Under the pieces are notes generated by a model. The model worked only from the letters and a program-made list of their open reading frames with translations, made no database searches and was not told the origin of the DNA. Shown here piece by piece: positions 1-11,209 of a stretch of 64,000 bases of DNA. The DNA is taken from contig WPIO01000011.1 in assembly GCA_009760855.2 (NCBI GenBank), forward strand, positions 1,234,001 through 1,298,000, read 5' to 3'. The stretch is from Cristatella mucedo (lineage: Eukaryota; Bryozoa; Phylactolaemata; Cristatellidae). Positions within the stretch are counted from its first letter, which is position 1. Every line of letters begins with the position of its first letter. Both the position numbers and the translations under genes were made by a program.

Positions 1-1479
1 ATCCCACAGATTTTCAGCCACGTGTCTCCTTAGCGGAAAAAGCGTTTCGTTATGTGCTCTCCATAACCACTAGTCTTTATGGCCTTGTGAAGATACACAT
101 GCCTTCACCCTACCCGTGACGAGGTCGGAGAGCATTATATCTGCACATGCAATCAAACCCGGTCTAAGCACCTGCCTGTAGAAGCGCCACCTGCTCGTAA
201 GTGCGATTGTCTTCTTGTATACGTAAGAATAGGCTTTAATGAGCAAGTTTTGTACTTCAGCAAAGGCACGAAACTTGTCATGTGTAAGACATTGAGTGAA
301 ACATGGACTGGGTCAGATTGACGGTATCATTGTTCGATAGCATCCGAGTTGCTTCGCCGTGTGTAAAATACTGGTGCGTTCGGCTAGCAACAGTGCTGGT
401 ACGGTTGTGAACCAAGCAAATATAAACCACTTTAATCCGTAATTCAAATGCATTATGTCGTGTAAACGTATGACCCGCTAGTGTTTAACTTAAGAACTTC
501 ATAATGAAAGCAAGTACAAAATAACACCAATCCGTGCGGAAGCTTTGTCTGCATCTATGTCTTTACCCTGTCGATAAATTTAATCGTGTACGTTGGGCTG
601 CCTTTTCCTTTTTGTGCTTAATACATCGCAAATTACTTTCAGGCTAAGTCCTTGAACAAACTCACAGGATATTTTCGCACATGCTTGCGTGCTTGAATCG
701 ATGATTGAATAAACGTGAACATGTGTAGCACCGAAAAAAGCTCCGTGACCTGGTGCGCAATTAAAATTTCGCCATACTCGTCTACCCGTGACAAAGCCAG
801 CAGCTACAGCTTATATCAACGCACCGAAAAGCAGGCCACTGTGAACTGCAGGCGCAGACTACAGCTTGACAAAAGCCTCATCGCCGAAGCCAATGACAAA
901 TTCGTCAACATTGACATGGGAAATTACTTCTAAAATGTGAGTCGCGGGTTCAAATGTGATGTCTCTGCAGATGAAATCAAACACGAGTTGCGATCCCACT
1001 CTTGAATTCACCCTGCCAGGTCGGGGCACGACAGCTGGAGGCAACGAATATCACAAATGACTTTCAACTAAAACGGTCGGTCGCTCTCCGACCGACCGTC
1101 GGAAACCGGATAGGCAGAATTGTAGAGAGATGTAAGCGATAATGAATACATTACAAAAGTGAGCCCTCGACGCTCGTGCCGGCGCACGGCCACGCGCGTC
1201 GAGGGTCGGATCCTTCCAAATCTGCTCGGCCCTGTGTGTACAATTCCTCGAGGCCGATGTCAGCATTCTGAAGTCTGGAAGAAGGAGGCAGAGACGCCCG
1301 TCCGTGACGCAGAACCACATGCACATCAGCCAAGTGGGTCGATGACGTTACCTGCTTCAATGCTTGGCGTTTCGGTGGTCGCAACAGGATTGCCAACTTA
1401 AAATGCCCGAGCAGATCTGTGCTGGTCTTGGTGGACTGCATATCTCAAGGAAGCTTCAAACATAACAAAAACGCTCCCG
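1..1479. other. intergenic, nothing recognised
   Basis: About 1.5 kb of mixed-composition DNA. Short open frames exist on both strands (715-933 plus, 1151-1441 minus), but none resembles a family I know and none has a convincing splice or start context. I see no repeat unit shared with the rest of the window here. Confidence 0.5.
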
Positions 1480-2011
1480 GGTTTGCTCCTTACCTGGTGA
1501 TCCTTGTGATTATTTAGCCGATCGCTTCTTTGTCAGCAAGATACCCACAATCAGAGAGTCCATTCTTAGGGTGGCAGCATCCCGTGGAATCTAATCCCTC
1601 AATTTCATGCAGCACCTCAATTATACATTCGAGGACTCCTTTGGTGACTTCGTCCTGAAGTTCATATCCCAATCAAAGAAGACAGCCAATCCTGTAGACC
1701 TCATTCCCAACTGTCCTGCTTCTACGATGCATAGATCTGCTGCTGCCGTGCATAACTATCATCATAAATGTGCCAAGCAGCCACAGGTCATGTCCTAGCA
1801 CCTTTAAAAAAGGCTGTAGTCAGGCCACCACTCAAGAAAGCCACACTAGACTAAGAGAACTTTCGCCCAGTATCCAGCCTTCTACCGTTCCTACAAAAAA
1901 ACCACTAGAGCGAGCTGTGGAACAGACCAACTGAACTCATTTATAGCATAACTTCAAACCTTGCTAGTAAGTTCTAGTCCGATTTTAGAGCTTATCACTC
2001 CACAGAGTCTT
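1480..2011 (+). mobile_element. CR1/L2-like LINE (family 1), decayed RT fragment
   Basis: This stretch is a diverged copy of the one at 4255-4800. It has the same order of landmarks: the region before the RT fingers, a block equivalent to DPIPTVLLLRCIDLL, then the block around LLKKATL. Frames are broken by stops and small indels, so it is non-functional. It ends abruptly at about 2011, where an antisense piece of the same LINE's 3' tail begins (ACATTTGCTGCAAAGG). Confidence 0.75.
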
Positions 2012-2321
2012 TACATTTGCTGCAAAGGAAACACGATCTGATGGCTGTTGAGAGAAGGCGAACAGCATGGAACGTAGGCCTACATGTACAGGCTTACGAG
2101 CGGGTTGGACATTTGGCAGATGCGAGTGGCAAAACTCCGGAAGCTGGCGCGGCGCCGCAGCCCGTTGGCAGACTGACGCTCCGTGAGTCGCCGAGGTATA
2201 ATGTGAAGGTTCGCTGGCCTTCATTCGTTGGTACCCCAACGAAGCTTTCGCTGACGAGTAGCTGGATTTGAGCTAGCCACCGCCGTGTACTGCCTGACGT
2301 GTCCAGCTGTCCAGCTTGAGT

Positions 2322-2440
<119 letters not shown>

Positions 2441-2449
2441 AAAAAAAAT

Positions 2450-2545
2450 ATATATATATATATACTTCGTTTATTTAGTGCCTTAAGAGAACTTAATCTC
2501 TACTCAGGTGCTTCACAAATGCCACAGGGCTGGGGAGCGGCTTTT
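2450..2545 (-). mobile_element. SINE/LINE 3' tail, antisense
   Basis: The reverse complement carries the shared tail: a short G+C block, then GAG(A/T)TT AAGTTCTC and a 'GGCACTAAATAA'-like end, preceded by the TA microsatellite on the plus strand. It matches the tails of the tRNA-headed element at 40750-40897 and the one at 25530-25665 better than the LINE itself. It is probably the end of a truncated SINE. Confidence 0.55.
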
Positions 2546-4204
2546 TGAAGGGTGCTCTAGCGCCAGCACAGACCGTCCATTTGTTTCCTTTCTTCTCGGT
2601 CGGTACCCTACCGCGTGCGCCAGTTTGCATATTGCAGACTGCAGCAGGTAGTCTCGCCGGAAACTGGACCTCGTGATTCAGTTAGCTTCGTAGCGACGAG
2701 TTCTGCCTTCTGCTTCGCTGTCGGCTCCGGTAAGTCAAGTCTTAATGCCGGTGCATCTCAGCGTCCGTTGTCCATGCATTCGTCTCCGGACTTGTAGTAA
2801 TGGTCTAGCGCTAACTGCCCGCGAGCGATCCCGGCGTTCGAAACGCTCGCACTAGAGCTCTCGCGCTCGTAGTAGCATACTATGCTTCTAAAATAAATAT
2901 TCGCGACGTTGCTCAATACAAACCGTGCGAATCGGCGCTCACTCTCAGTGGTTTCATTAACGTGGGGAGCCTGCGATGTTAGCCCTCCGCCCCCCTTAGC
3001 GTGCGTGTATGTATTAGCGAGATATAGAGCTTATTAATGAGTGCACTGCTGGATCGACTCTGTAGAACGTAGCAGAGTTCTTGAATACTTTTGTCTATAG
3101 AGCCAGTTATACGTACCCGTTACAAGCGGCATTGCCAATACCGGAGTGGCCATGGAATTAGATACTCGTGTCTGTATTGTATGTAATGCTTATTGTCTGA
3201 AGCTCCGCCATTTATTTAGTCATGTAGATTGGATATTCATCTGTGCACGCCAAGAAATCGAATCAACGTCTTTATTTCAGATATAGTGGTCGCTAAGTTT
3301 AGTAGCACCAGTCCGTAGTTAACAGAACAGCGTACCTAACGTAGGTTTAGTGTGCAGTATAATGAATGGATATGAATGAATGAATGAATGCTAGATCGTC
3401 CCTTGAATCGCTGGGCATGGTGCTGACGTGGTAGTGGTCCAGTAGATGGTGGATGCTCGATATTAGCATTTTTGGATTGTGCATCTACGATTCGGCTGTG
3501 TTTACCACAAAGCTTAACTTAGCCTTAGCTATGATGAACTGGTACGACTTACTGTGGTCGTCGTATGCCAGTCAGGTTAATCCTTATCTTATGTATGCTT
3601 TTGCAAGCTTGAGCTCGATTAGCTCAAACTCTCTACTTTGCTGTACGTCTGCTGTACGTAACGTCTGCTGTAACCAGAGGCAATCCGAGTGAGGGCATAC
3701 TGTGTGCTTAGTCAGAGGAGCAAATTCATCGAGTATGTCGGCTAGTGTCATGTGTAGCATTCCACCAGTGAGGACTGGTCAGACTTAGGAGTAAACGCTA
3801 TGGGGCAAAGGAATTGTTTCGGACAGCATCAATGTCAAGGGTCTTACAAGTTGTGATTATGCTGACAATTTTTGGTACCGAGTGGGACTCGTGCTGCAGA
3901 CTGAATGAGATCTGCATTCATAAGGTCAGGCGTGCAGAATTTGGTATCAATAGATAGTTGACAGCATACTAAGTAAGAAGTTATCTGATCGAGTGGGTGA
4001 CCTAGCTGTGAATGGGACCGTCCGTACGAGCCACGAGAGAAAATGAGTCAGCCGTTGTCCAAAATTCGACACAGGGGGTTATCTGAGTTATCAAAACGAT
4101 TATTATAATCATTCAGTATGAAAAAGTGACGATTTTTAGAGTAGAGAACCGAAGTGAGATAAGAAAATTCTGAAATTAAGCAAGTCCGTTGTTTAATCAC
4201 GGGT
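2546..4204. other. intergenic, nothing recognised
   Basis: About 1.65 kb without a recognisable gene. The open frame at 3453-3692 has no similarity I recognise. A short (TGAA)n run occurs near 3365-3390. Confidence 0.5.
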
Positions 4205-5578
4205 GTGCAATCCAAAAACGCCGATGTCGACGATCAGCCATCTCTTGTCAACTGCTCCCAGGTCAGCTCCTTACCCGATGATCCCTGTGATGATAAAGCT
4301 GATCGCTTCTCTAGCTTCTTTGTCAGAAAGATAGTCAAGATCAGGAAGTTCATCCCTAAGATGACAGCATCCCCACTGGAATGCTGTCCCTCAATTCCAT
4401 GCAGCATCTTAATGTCTACATTCAAGCCGAGGTTACTAGTGACCTCGTCCTGAAGTTCATATCCCAAACAAAGAAGACAACTAGTCCTCTAGACCCTATT
4501 CCAACTGTCCTGCTTCTACGATGCATTGATCTGCTGCTGCCATGCTTAGCTAACATCATAAATATGTTATTAGCCTCAGATCATGCCCCGGCACCTTTCA
4601 AAAACCTTGTAGTCAGGCCACTACTCAAGAAAGCAACACTCGACCGAGAGAGCTTGAGTAACTTCTGCCCAGTCCCCCTTCTACCGTGCCTATTAAAGAC
4701 ACTTGAACGAGTCGTGGCAGACCAGCTTAACTCATATTGAAACTTCAAACCTTGCTAGTAATTTCCAGTCTGGTTTTAGAGCTAATCACTCCAGAGTCAG
4801 CATTGCTTCGAGTGTACAGCGACCTACTTAGGAATGCAGACATGGGTAGTATCTCTGCTTGTTTTGGTTGATCTTTCGATACTATCGATCACCAAGTACT
4901 TCTTGAGCACCTCACATTCGCCTGGGTATTACCAGCACTGCAGTGCAAAGATTTAGGTCGTTTCTAAGTGGGAGACTCCAGAGTGTTGATGTAAGCAGAC
5001 AAAGATCTTCCGAGGAACCTCTGAAATATGGGGTACCACAGGGCTCCGTGCTTGGTCTAGTTCTTCTCACGGTTTATACTCTCCCTCTTGCCGATGTGAT
5101 TGCCAAGCATAATCTAGGCTTTCACTTCTGTGTGGATGACACTCAAGTTGTACCTTTGTTTGATCCCTGCCAGCCCTCCAGCATGTCAAATTCTCTCAAC
5201 TCCCTTGCTTTATGTATTGATGACATCTGCACATGGATGGCAGCTAACTTTCTTGAGTTGAATGATTATAAAAACCAACTTACTAGTTATGGGAAAACGC
5301 ACCCATTTATCACAGCATTTAGTGAGTCCCTGCGATTCGTCCTTTATGTGCTTATGCGTGCTGACGCTGTGCATGCTGCCGCTAACTTGAATATAACTTG
5401 ATACTTGAATGCTGACCTGGTGCATGTCACCCCTAACCATGTTATTTTTGTTGTCATTGAGCATACTCCCACAAACCATTCAATCGTGCTTTTTTTGCAG
5501 TAGTTGTAAAGCACAAGGAAAGAGATTTGAGTTCTCCTAGGTGCTTTATCAAATGTATTATTATTATCTTATTATTAT
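4205..5578 (+). mobile_element. CR1/L2-like LINE (family 1), 5'-truncated copy with RT and 3' tail
   Basis: This is one of the best-preserved family 1 copies. Broken frames encode, in order: the linker before the RT (DKADRFSSFFVRKI), RT fingers (SPLDPIPTVLL, then LLKKATLDRESLSNFCPVPL), the palm (YGVPQGSVLG near 5030) and the active-site block, which reads VDDTQ near 5135 where RT has ADD. The 3' untranslated part follows, ending in the (TTA)n tail near 5570. Family knowledge: CR1/L2/Rex-type LINEs encode an endonuclease plus RT and are usually 5' truncated on insertion, as here. Several stops and a frameshift make it a fossil. Confidence 0.88.
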
Positions 5579-6364
5579 TATTAAGTCTGGTACATGTGGG
5601 GCGATAGATTGCTTCCAGCTGTAGCGTCACGTATTCGTAAGGACTCGTTGTGGGAGATTCTGGAAGGTCTGCTCTGACGAGACTGCCTTGAAGCTGATAT
5701 AGGTTCATAGCCAGTGTACGTGAGCAAGGTGTAACGAAGCTTGGACCGTAAGGACATGGCTTCAAGGGATATGCATGCGCTCGCGGCCAAAAGTATGCAT
5801 GCACCCGAAATTGCCCCCATTCCTAAGCTGACGAGTCTAAGAGCAGCTCAGAGTGGCTCAGCAGCGGCGTACTTGGCAACCGGAGTGATGGGTAGTAGCG
5901 TGTGCTGACATGTAGGAGTGGTTATGATGAGATATAAGCATGTAAAGGGAACATTGCAGACCCCTTTCAAGGCATGTACCCACCATTTAAAAAAAAAATC
6001 CTGATGCCTATTCAGAATTAAGGAGATAAACACGTGACAACTTTCTTCAGTGAACGAGAGTGTGCTAGATGTTTGCAACTTTCCCTGCCTGTTTTGAATT
6101 CCCTTTCCGGTCGTTCGTTCAACCGTTGCTGCTGCAGCATGCCGTAGTCTCGGGAGCGCAGCGCGAGTTTGCCGTCAGTGGTGCACTTCCGCTAGCCCTT
6201 CACAAACATTGAGCTTGAGCAGTAGCAAGATCGCTCGAGTGCTCATATGGGAGAATTTAATTTTAATTTCCAATTTTAATGTTGATTGAATGAAAATTTA
6301 TAATATTAATATTATGCAGTACATAAATAGTAAATAAAAATAGCCGTAGACCTTGAGTGGGAGC
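5579..6364. other. intergenic, nothing recognised
   Basis: About 790 bp between two LINE pieces. Open frames on the minus strand (5581-5820, 5848-6078) are not recognisable. A purine/pyrimidine-mixed, TAAT-rich patch occurs at 6255-6345. Confidence 0.45.
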
Positions 6365-6657
6365 TTGGAACTCACTTCCGATTTGGGTAGCGACATCCCC
6401 TGACTTGGACCACATTTAAAAAGAAACTAAAACGCACCCATGTAGCACGGCATTTAGTGGTTCCATGTGATTCGTCCTTTGTGTGCTTATTCGTGCTGAC
6501 CCTGTGCATGTCGCCACTAACCATGTAATGCTTGTTGTCATCGAGTATGCTACCCCACTAACCAATCGATCGTGCTTCCTGTGCAGCAAATGTAATGTGC
6601 CTAGAGATTATTGAGTCCTCTGAGGGCGCAGTATCAAATGTATTATTTTTATTATTT
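6365..6657 (+). mobile_element. LINE family 1, 3' end
   Basis: This has the family 1 C-terminal block (a decayed version of W-NSLPT, then T-F-KKKL), the 3' UTR with repeated 'GTGCATGT.CCACTAACCATG' units and the tail with CAGCAAATGTAA and an ATT-rich end. It stops about 300 bp before the WDR4 coding start, so the WDR4 leader lies directly downstream of it. Confidence 0.85.
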
Positions 6658-6962
6658 GCAAGGAACTGGTAGAATGCCGCGTGCACATCGCTCTAGCTAG
6701 CCGGAGGCCGTCAGCTTTCGGCATCCTCCGGTTGGTCGTTGTAGTGGCCTCGTCACCTAGCGCATCTGTGCCGGTCGGCCGCTCAGTGGACCGCTATGCT
6801 GCTCTGCCCGGCTCGTTGCCTGTGTCGTTCTGCTTCGTTGTCTGCCTGCTGCTATGTGTTGCTGCTGCTGCCTGCCGCCGCTGCTGCATGTTGCTGCCGA
6901 CCAGCATGAGTGCTGCCCGCTGTGAGAGCACGCTCATCTTTCTTCTCACACAGCCACACCAG

Positions 6963-8369
6963 ATGGTGCCGAAAATCTACGTGCACGGCAGCACCGTGGT
7001 GCTGACACATGGCAGCCAGTGCCGGGTGTTCGCCCGGCAGGGTGCCGAGCGGCTGACACTCGACATGGACGGCGGCGCACACGTCGCTCAGCGGAGCACG
7101 CACGGCGCGTCCGGCCTCGTTTTGGCCGCAGCCTTCTCACGATCGGGTGAGCTGTTCGCATTGACCACCGACTGTAAGCAGCTGCTCGTGTTTGCTACGG
7201 ATACGTGGCGGCGAACGCACGAATTTCGCGTGGCCAAAAAGGGCGTGGTGCTCCTGTTTCCCGCCGACGACGGCTCGGTGCTCGTGGCCGACAAGTTCGG
7301 CGACGTGTATCGCTACTCGCTCGCCGCCGCCGCCGGAACCGTCTCAGAACGGCTGGCAGGCGACGACGCTGCCGCCGTCGCCGCACCTGATGGTAGCGCC
7401 TCCTGCGGAGGAGGAGGAAGAGGAGAGCTCGTTCTCGGTCACCTGTCCATGATCTTGGACGCGGCGTTCCTCGGCGACGGTCGGTACTTGGCCACGGGCG
7501 ATCGCGACGAGAAGATTCGCGTGACTCGCTACCCGCAGTCGTACGACATCCAGTCGTACTGCCTGGGCCACACGAAGATGGTGACGAGGCTGCTGCCTCT
7601 GCCGCTCGCTGCCAGCGAAGGCGGCGACGAGCCGCCCGAGCTTCTGCTGTCGGGCGGAGCCGACGGCAGCGTGCGCCTGTGGGACTACTCGACCGGCGCG
7701 CAGCTGGCGTGCGTCGGCGCCGCCAGCCTGCCGCAGCCGCCCGCCGCCGGCGATGCGGCCATCGTCAGCTCGCTGCACTGGATGCCTGGCCGGCGCACGG
7801 CCATCGTCACGTTCGAGGGCGACCGGCTGCTGGTGGCGCTGCGCGTCGTCGCGGCCGCCGCCGAGGAGGCGACGGCAGCGGCAGTCGCCTCCCCTGGGCG
7901 GCCGAGCCTGCGCTGCGTGCAGACCATCGTCCTGGACGCGGCGCCTTGGTGCGTGCACACGAGCGGCGAGAGCGGCGGAATGCTCCTCGTGCTGCAGCCG
8001 CTCGCCGACAGGCCGCTGCTGGCGTTCGCCTTCGGGGGAGCAGGCGACGAAGCGCTGTGCGAAGTGGCGCCGCAGGTGGGCGCGGCAGACTGGCTGGGCG
8101 CCGCGCTTCGAGACGAGTGGCCCTCTCTGCTCGAGAGCTCGGGCGGGGGCAGTGGCGGCAGTGGCGAGTTTTATGCGAAGCTGGAGAAAATGGGCGTCGA
8201 TAACTTGCCCGACTACTTGCACAAGAAAAAGGAGCGTCTGAGAGTTGCCAAGGAGAAACGTGAAGGGCCGCAGCAGCCGACGACGGCGGCCGAGGAGGCG
8301 ATCGTGGGCGAGCCGGGCAATGACGGGCCGCCCCCGGCCAAACTGTGCAAGAGCGAGGCGGCAGCTTGA
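6963..8369 (+). CDS. WDR4: WD repeat-containing protein 4 (tRNA m7G46 methyltransferase non-catalytic subunit)
   Basis: The protein has 468 residues. WDR4 (yeast Trm82) is a beta-propeller that binds the methyltransferase METTL1/Trm8 and lets it methylate guanosine 46 of tRNAs, mainly in the nucleus. Diagnostic blocks are visible: FSRSGELFALTTD (58-70), VLVADKFGDVYRY (107-118), LGHLSMILD (158-166), the family hallmark GDRDEKIRV (179-187), IQSYCLGH (196-203), LLLSGGADGSVRLWDY (227-242) and the C-terminal helix with YLHKKKERL (418-426). Human WDR4 is 412 residues; the extra length is Ala/Gly-rich loops (121-156, 296-312). I chose ATG 6963 because the frame there matches WDR4 N-termini (IYVHG...VVLTHG) and a strong acceptor-like tract ends in CACACAG at 6953, suggesting a 5' UTR intron. 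An in-frame ATG at 6906 has better Kozak context but would lie in that intron. The rest of the CDS has no intron. No partner gene lies nearby. Confidence 0.93.
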   Translation: MVPKIYVHGSTVVLTHGSQCRVFARQGAERLTLDMDGGAHVAQRSTHGASGLVLAAAFSRSGELFALTTDCKQLLVFATDTWRRTHEFRVAKKGVVLLFPADDGSVLVADKFGDVYRYSLAAAAGTVSERLAGDDAAAVAAPDGSASCGGGGRGELVLGHLSMILDAAFLGDGRYLATGDRDEKIRVTRYPQSYDIQSYCLGHTKMVTRLLPLPLAASEGGDEPPELLLSGGADGSVRLWDYSTGAQLACVGAASLPQPPAAGDAAIVSSLHWMPGRRTAIVTFEGDRLLVALRVVAAAAEEATAAAVASPGRPSLRCVQTIVLDAAPWCVHTSGESGGMLLVLQPLADRPLLAFAFGGAGDEALCEVAPQVGAADWLGAALRDEWPSLLESSGGGSGGSGEFYAKLEKMGVDNLPDYLHKKKERLRVAKEKREGPQQPTTAAEEAIVGEPGNDGPPPAKLCKSEAAA

Positions 8370-8481
8370 ACCGCTGCCTCGGTGGAACGATGCAGCGAGC
8401 AGGCAGCACTGGCAGCCGCACATCCGCATCGCTTCTTGCCGTTGTCCGTGCCGTGGAAGTGGGGAGCGCTGTGTGGACGAT

Positions 8482-8487
8482 AATAAA
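8482..8487 (+). promoter_or_regulatory. polyadenylation signal of WDR4
   Basis: A canonical AATAAA lies 113 bp after the WDR4 stop codon. The family 1 LINE sequence begins within about 15 bp of it, so the 3' UTR is short. Confidence 0.6.
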
Positions 8488-9196
8488 GCTTGATGCTGTT
8501 AGAGATCGTTGGCAAAAAGATCCTCTGAGGAATCACCCAAGTACCTCAGGGCTCCTTGCTTTGGTCTGCTTCCCTTCACGGTTCATGCTCTCGTTCTTGC
8601 CCATGCGGTTGCCAAGCACAATCTAGGCTTTCACTTCTGTGCAGACGACACTCAGTTGTACCTTTACTCTGATCACTCCCAGCCCTCGAGCACATCGAAT
8701 TCTCTCAACTCCGTTGCTGCATGTATTGCTGACATCCGCACATAGATGGCAGCAGACTTTCTCATATCAAATGACTTTAAAACCGACTTACTAGTTATGG
8801 GCAAACCAAGTGTGATTCATAAATTGGAAAGCCTAACTCTCAAAATCGGTTCTGCCAGCGCATCTGTTGAATCAGATCGAAATCTGGGTGTCATGTTCCT
8901 AAATGTCCTTACACTGAAGTAGGGTCGGCAAACTTTTCAGACTGCTAGGCCGTTTCAGGCGATCAAGAAAGCACTGGGCCAGAAAAAACCACGCCCAGTC
9001 CGCCGGGGCGGCGGAGTAGGCGTGGTCAGACGTACAAAACTGTCGCAACAGACGTCAATTATAGAGGTAGACATTTATATTGTCACCCCTATTTGTTTAG
9101 ACAGGGATACCACATCCACATTGGTCCATACATTTGTAACATCCCGTCTTGACTTCTGTAACTCACTCTTTACTGGTCCACTAGTCTGTGCAATTA

Positions 9197-9272
9197 GGCG
9201 AAAAGCGCCTAGAACGAGATTGAGTTCACCGAGGGCGCTTTATCAAGTGCATTATTAATATTATTATTATTA
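9197..9272 (+). mobile_element. nested LINE family 1 tail
   Basis: A 76-bp piece holding only the AAAGCGCCTAGAACGAGATT ... ATTATTATT tail sits between two parts of the host copy that are contiguous in other copies. It is an extreme 5' truncation. Confidence 0.75.
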
Positions 9273-9440
9273 CAGCTGGTGAACAATTCTGCAGCTAGGC
9301 TTGTATGTCGTGAGTGTCGAAGCTGCCACATCGCACCACTTCTCACCAACCTGAACTGGCTCCCAGTCAAGCAACGCATGGACTTCAAGGTTTTGTCTAT
9401 CACTTTTAGATCGCTTCATTCTTTGGCTCCAGCCTGTTTA

Positions 9441-9640
9441 TCAGATAATAATAAAAATAATAATACATATATTATAGCGCCCTCAGAGAACTTAATCTCT
9501 TTCTAGGCACTTTACATTTGCTGCAAAGGGAGCACGATCGAATGGTTAGTGGCAGCATGCTCAATAGGCAACAAGTGTAACACGGTTAGAGGTGACGTGC
9601 GAAGGGTCAGCATGCAGATATGGTTAGCGGCAGCATGTAC
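9441..9640 (-). mobile_element. nested antisense LINE family 1 3' end
   Basis: The reverse complement carries the 3' UTR and tail. TCAGA occurs on both sides (at the end of 9436-9441 and again near 9646), consistent with a short target-site duplication within the host LINE. Confidence 0.72.
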
Positions 9641-10112
9641 AGTGTCAGAACTACTTCCCCACCAGGCCAACCATCGTACCACCCACTTTTCGGAATCTAA
9701 ACATCTACTTTTACCTCGAGCCAACATCAAATGCTTTGAATACCGCGCCTTTAGTTCGTATACTCCCAAAGTCTGGAGCTCACTTCCGACTTGCATCACG
9801 ACATCCGCTGACCTGACCACATTTAAAAAGAAACTAATACCGCATCTACTTATCCCAGCGTTTAGTGCGTCAAAGTGATTCGTCCTTTTCGCGCTGACGT
9901 GTGCTGACACTGTGCTTGCTGCCATTAACCATATTTGCATGCTGACCCTGTGCATGTCACCTCTAACCATATTTTAATTTTCGTCATTGAGTATGCTGCC
10001 ACTAACCATTCGATCATGCTTCCTTTGCAGCAAATGTAAAGTGCCTAGAAAGAGATCAGGTCTCTGAGGACGCTATAATAAATGTATTGTTATTATAATT
10101 GTTGTTGTTAGT

Positions 10113-10639
10113 CTCATCGACGTGCATTGCAATGCGACAGGTAGGGGATTTCGTCTGGAATCCTCGGCCACCTCGCGGTATCTGTCACGTGGTCTCCGAG
10201 CTTGACCCTGTGCACCGCAAGAATGTACAGGATAACGCGTGATTCCGCCAGCTAGTTCAATGGCTTTCGATGGCCCACTCCAGACGCAGCCAAAAACATT
10301 CGAGCTGCGATAGGGCTGCTATTCCCCGGGCCATGGGTAACCGTCGCACGAGAACGCGAAATCACATGAAGTTCGATGGGTAAACCCAGAATACCATTAT
10401 GTATAAGTTAAAAAACCACAGTTTAGTTACGTTTATCGTGAAAATGGCAAGCCACACGTACATCGCAGTGTATCGCAGTTATTCATGCGACCCTTTTGCC
10501 TAGCCAGAAACAAGGAACAGTGTGATTTGAAAGAGAAATCTTTCTTAACTTGTATGCAGTTTCGCCCGAAGATTAGATTAGCTATTCGCGAAGATATTTC
10601 GAGAATTCACCAGACGCGTCGGGAGCGACATGCGCATGT
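10113..10639. other. intergenic, nothing recognised
   Basis: About 530 bp. A frame around 10125-10330 reads like protein (VGDFVWNPRPPRG) and could be an old transposon fragment, but I cannot assign it. Confidence 0.4.
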
Positions 10640-10807
10640 CGACAGCGACATGCGACAGCGCTTTCACGACCTGGGCTCCGAGGTCGTGGCTTCGAATCCT
10701 GCTGTGGGCAATCCAATATTGCTGCTGCAAGGGCGGTGATAGCCGTAAAGGCTCTACTGTCGCTAGAAAAAAGAGGCTGTTGAATCAGCTAGTATTTTTT
10801 TTTTATA
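10640..10807 (+). mobile_element. tRNA-derived SINE (type A)
   Basis: It has the family hallmarks: a B-box-like GGCTTCGAATCC preceded by the GACCTNGGCTCCGAGGTC stem, the body with 'GGTGATAGCCGTAAAGGCTC' and GTCGCTA...AAGAGGCTGTTGAATCAGCT, then a T-rich end. The A-box half of the head is decayed. Confidence 0.75.
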
Positions 10808-10849
10808 AAGGACGACTCACAGGGATCCACTCAATACTGTCATACAGAG

Positions 10850-11209
10850 GTGCGTTTTCAATTTCTTTTGAAATGGGGTCAAGTCAGGGGATGTCGTGAC
10901 GCAAGTCGGGAGTAAGTTCCACGCTTTGGGAGCATACGAACTAAAGGCACGGTCTCCAAATGATTTGAGGTTTACACGAGATATTGGTAAAATCCTAGCT
11001 GATTAAACAGCCTCTTTTTGTATAGCGGCAGAAGAACCTTTACGGCTATCACCACCGCTTGCAGTGGCGATAAAGGATCGCCCACCGCACGAATCGAACC
11101 CACGACCTCGGGACCGAGGTCGGGAAAGCAACCGCCTTACCTAGTGTGCCAGTTAGATACCAAAAAGCTGGTGGTACGATGTATAGCCTGGCGAGGCAGT
11201 AATGTATTG
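10850..11209 (-). mobile_element. LINE family 1, antisense C-terminal fragment (hosts a SINE)
   Basis: The reverse complement holds the FGDRAFSSYAPKAW-type C-terminal block (10895-10975). It is split by the SINE at 11000-11153 and continues to about 11209. No intact frame. Confidence 0.72.
11000..11153 (-). mobile_element. tRNA-derived SINE (type A), antisense
   Basis: On the minus strand: CTAGGTAAGGCGGTTGC (A-box region), the GACCTCGG stem, GGGTTCGATTCG (B box), GGGCGATCCTTTATCGCC, then AAGAGGCTGTTTAATCAGCTA. It is inserted in an antisense LINE. Confidence 0.85.

Larger units (their letters stand above)
8495..10112 (+). mobile_element. LINE family 1 copy (RT palm to 3' tail) with two nested insertions
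   Basis: The copy starts in the RT palm (the region of SSEE.PK.. PQGS), followed by the F-H-FCADDTQLYLY active-site block at about 8628-8670. The thumb follows (RLVCRECRSCHIAPLL at about 9300-9350), then LNWLPVKQRMDFKVLS, the C-terminus near 9735-9870 and the 3' UTR/tail to 10112. It is interrupted by a forward tail piece (9197-9272) and a reverse tail piece (9441-9640). Sequence on each side of the insertions is continuous with other copies, which shows nesting. It is broken by stops and inactive. Confidence 0.87.

Noticed and set aside
6681-6962. Upstream extension of WDR4 with a hydrophobic stretch resembling a signal anchor
   Set aside because: WDR4 proteins are soluble and start near IYVHG; a strong acceptor-like sequence at 6931-6953 suggests this part is leader or intron.
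7344-8429. 361-residue Arg-rich frame antisense to WDR4
   Set aside because: Mirror of the GC-rich WDR4 exon, with no domain of its own.
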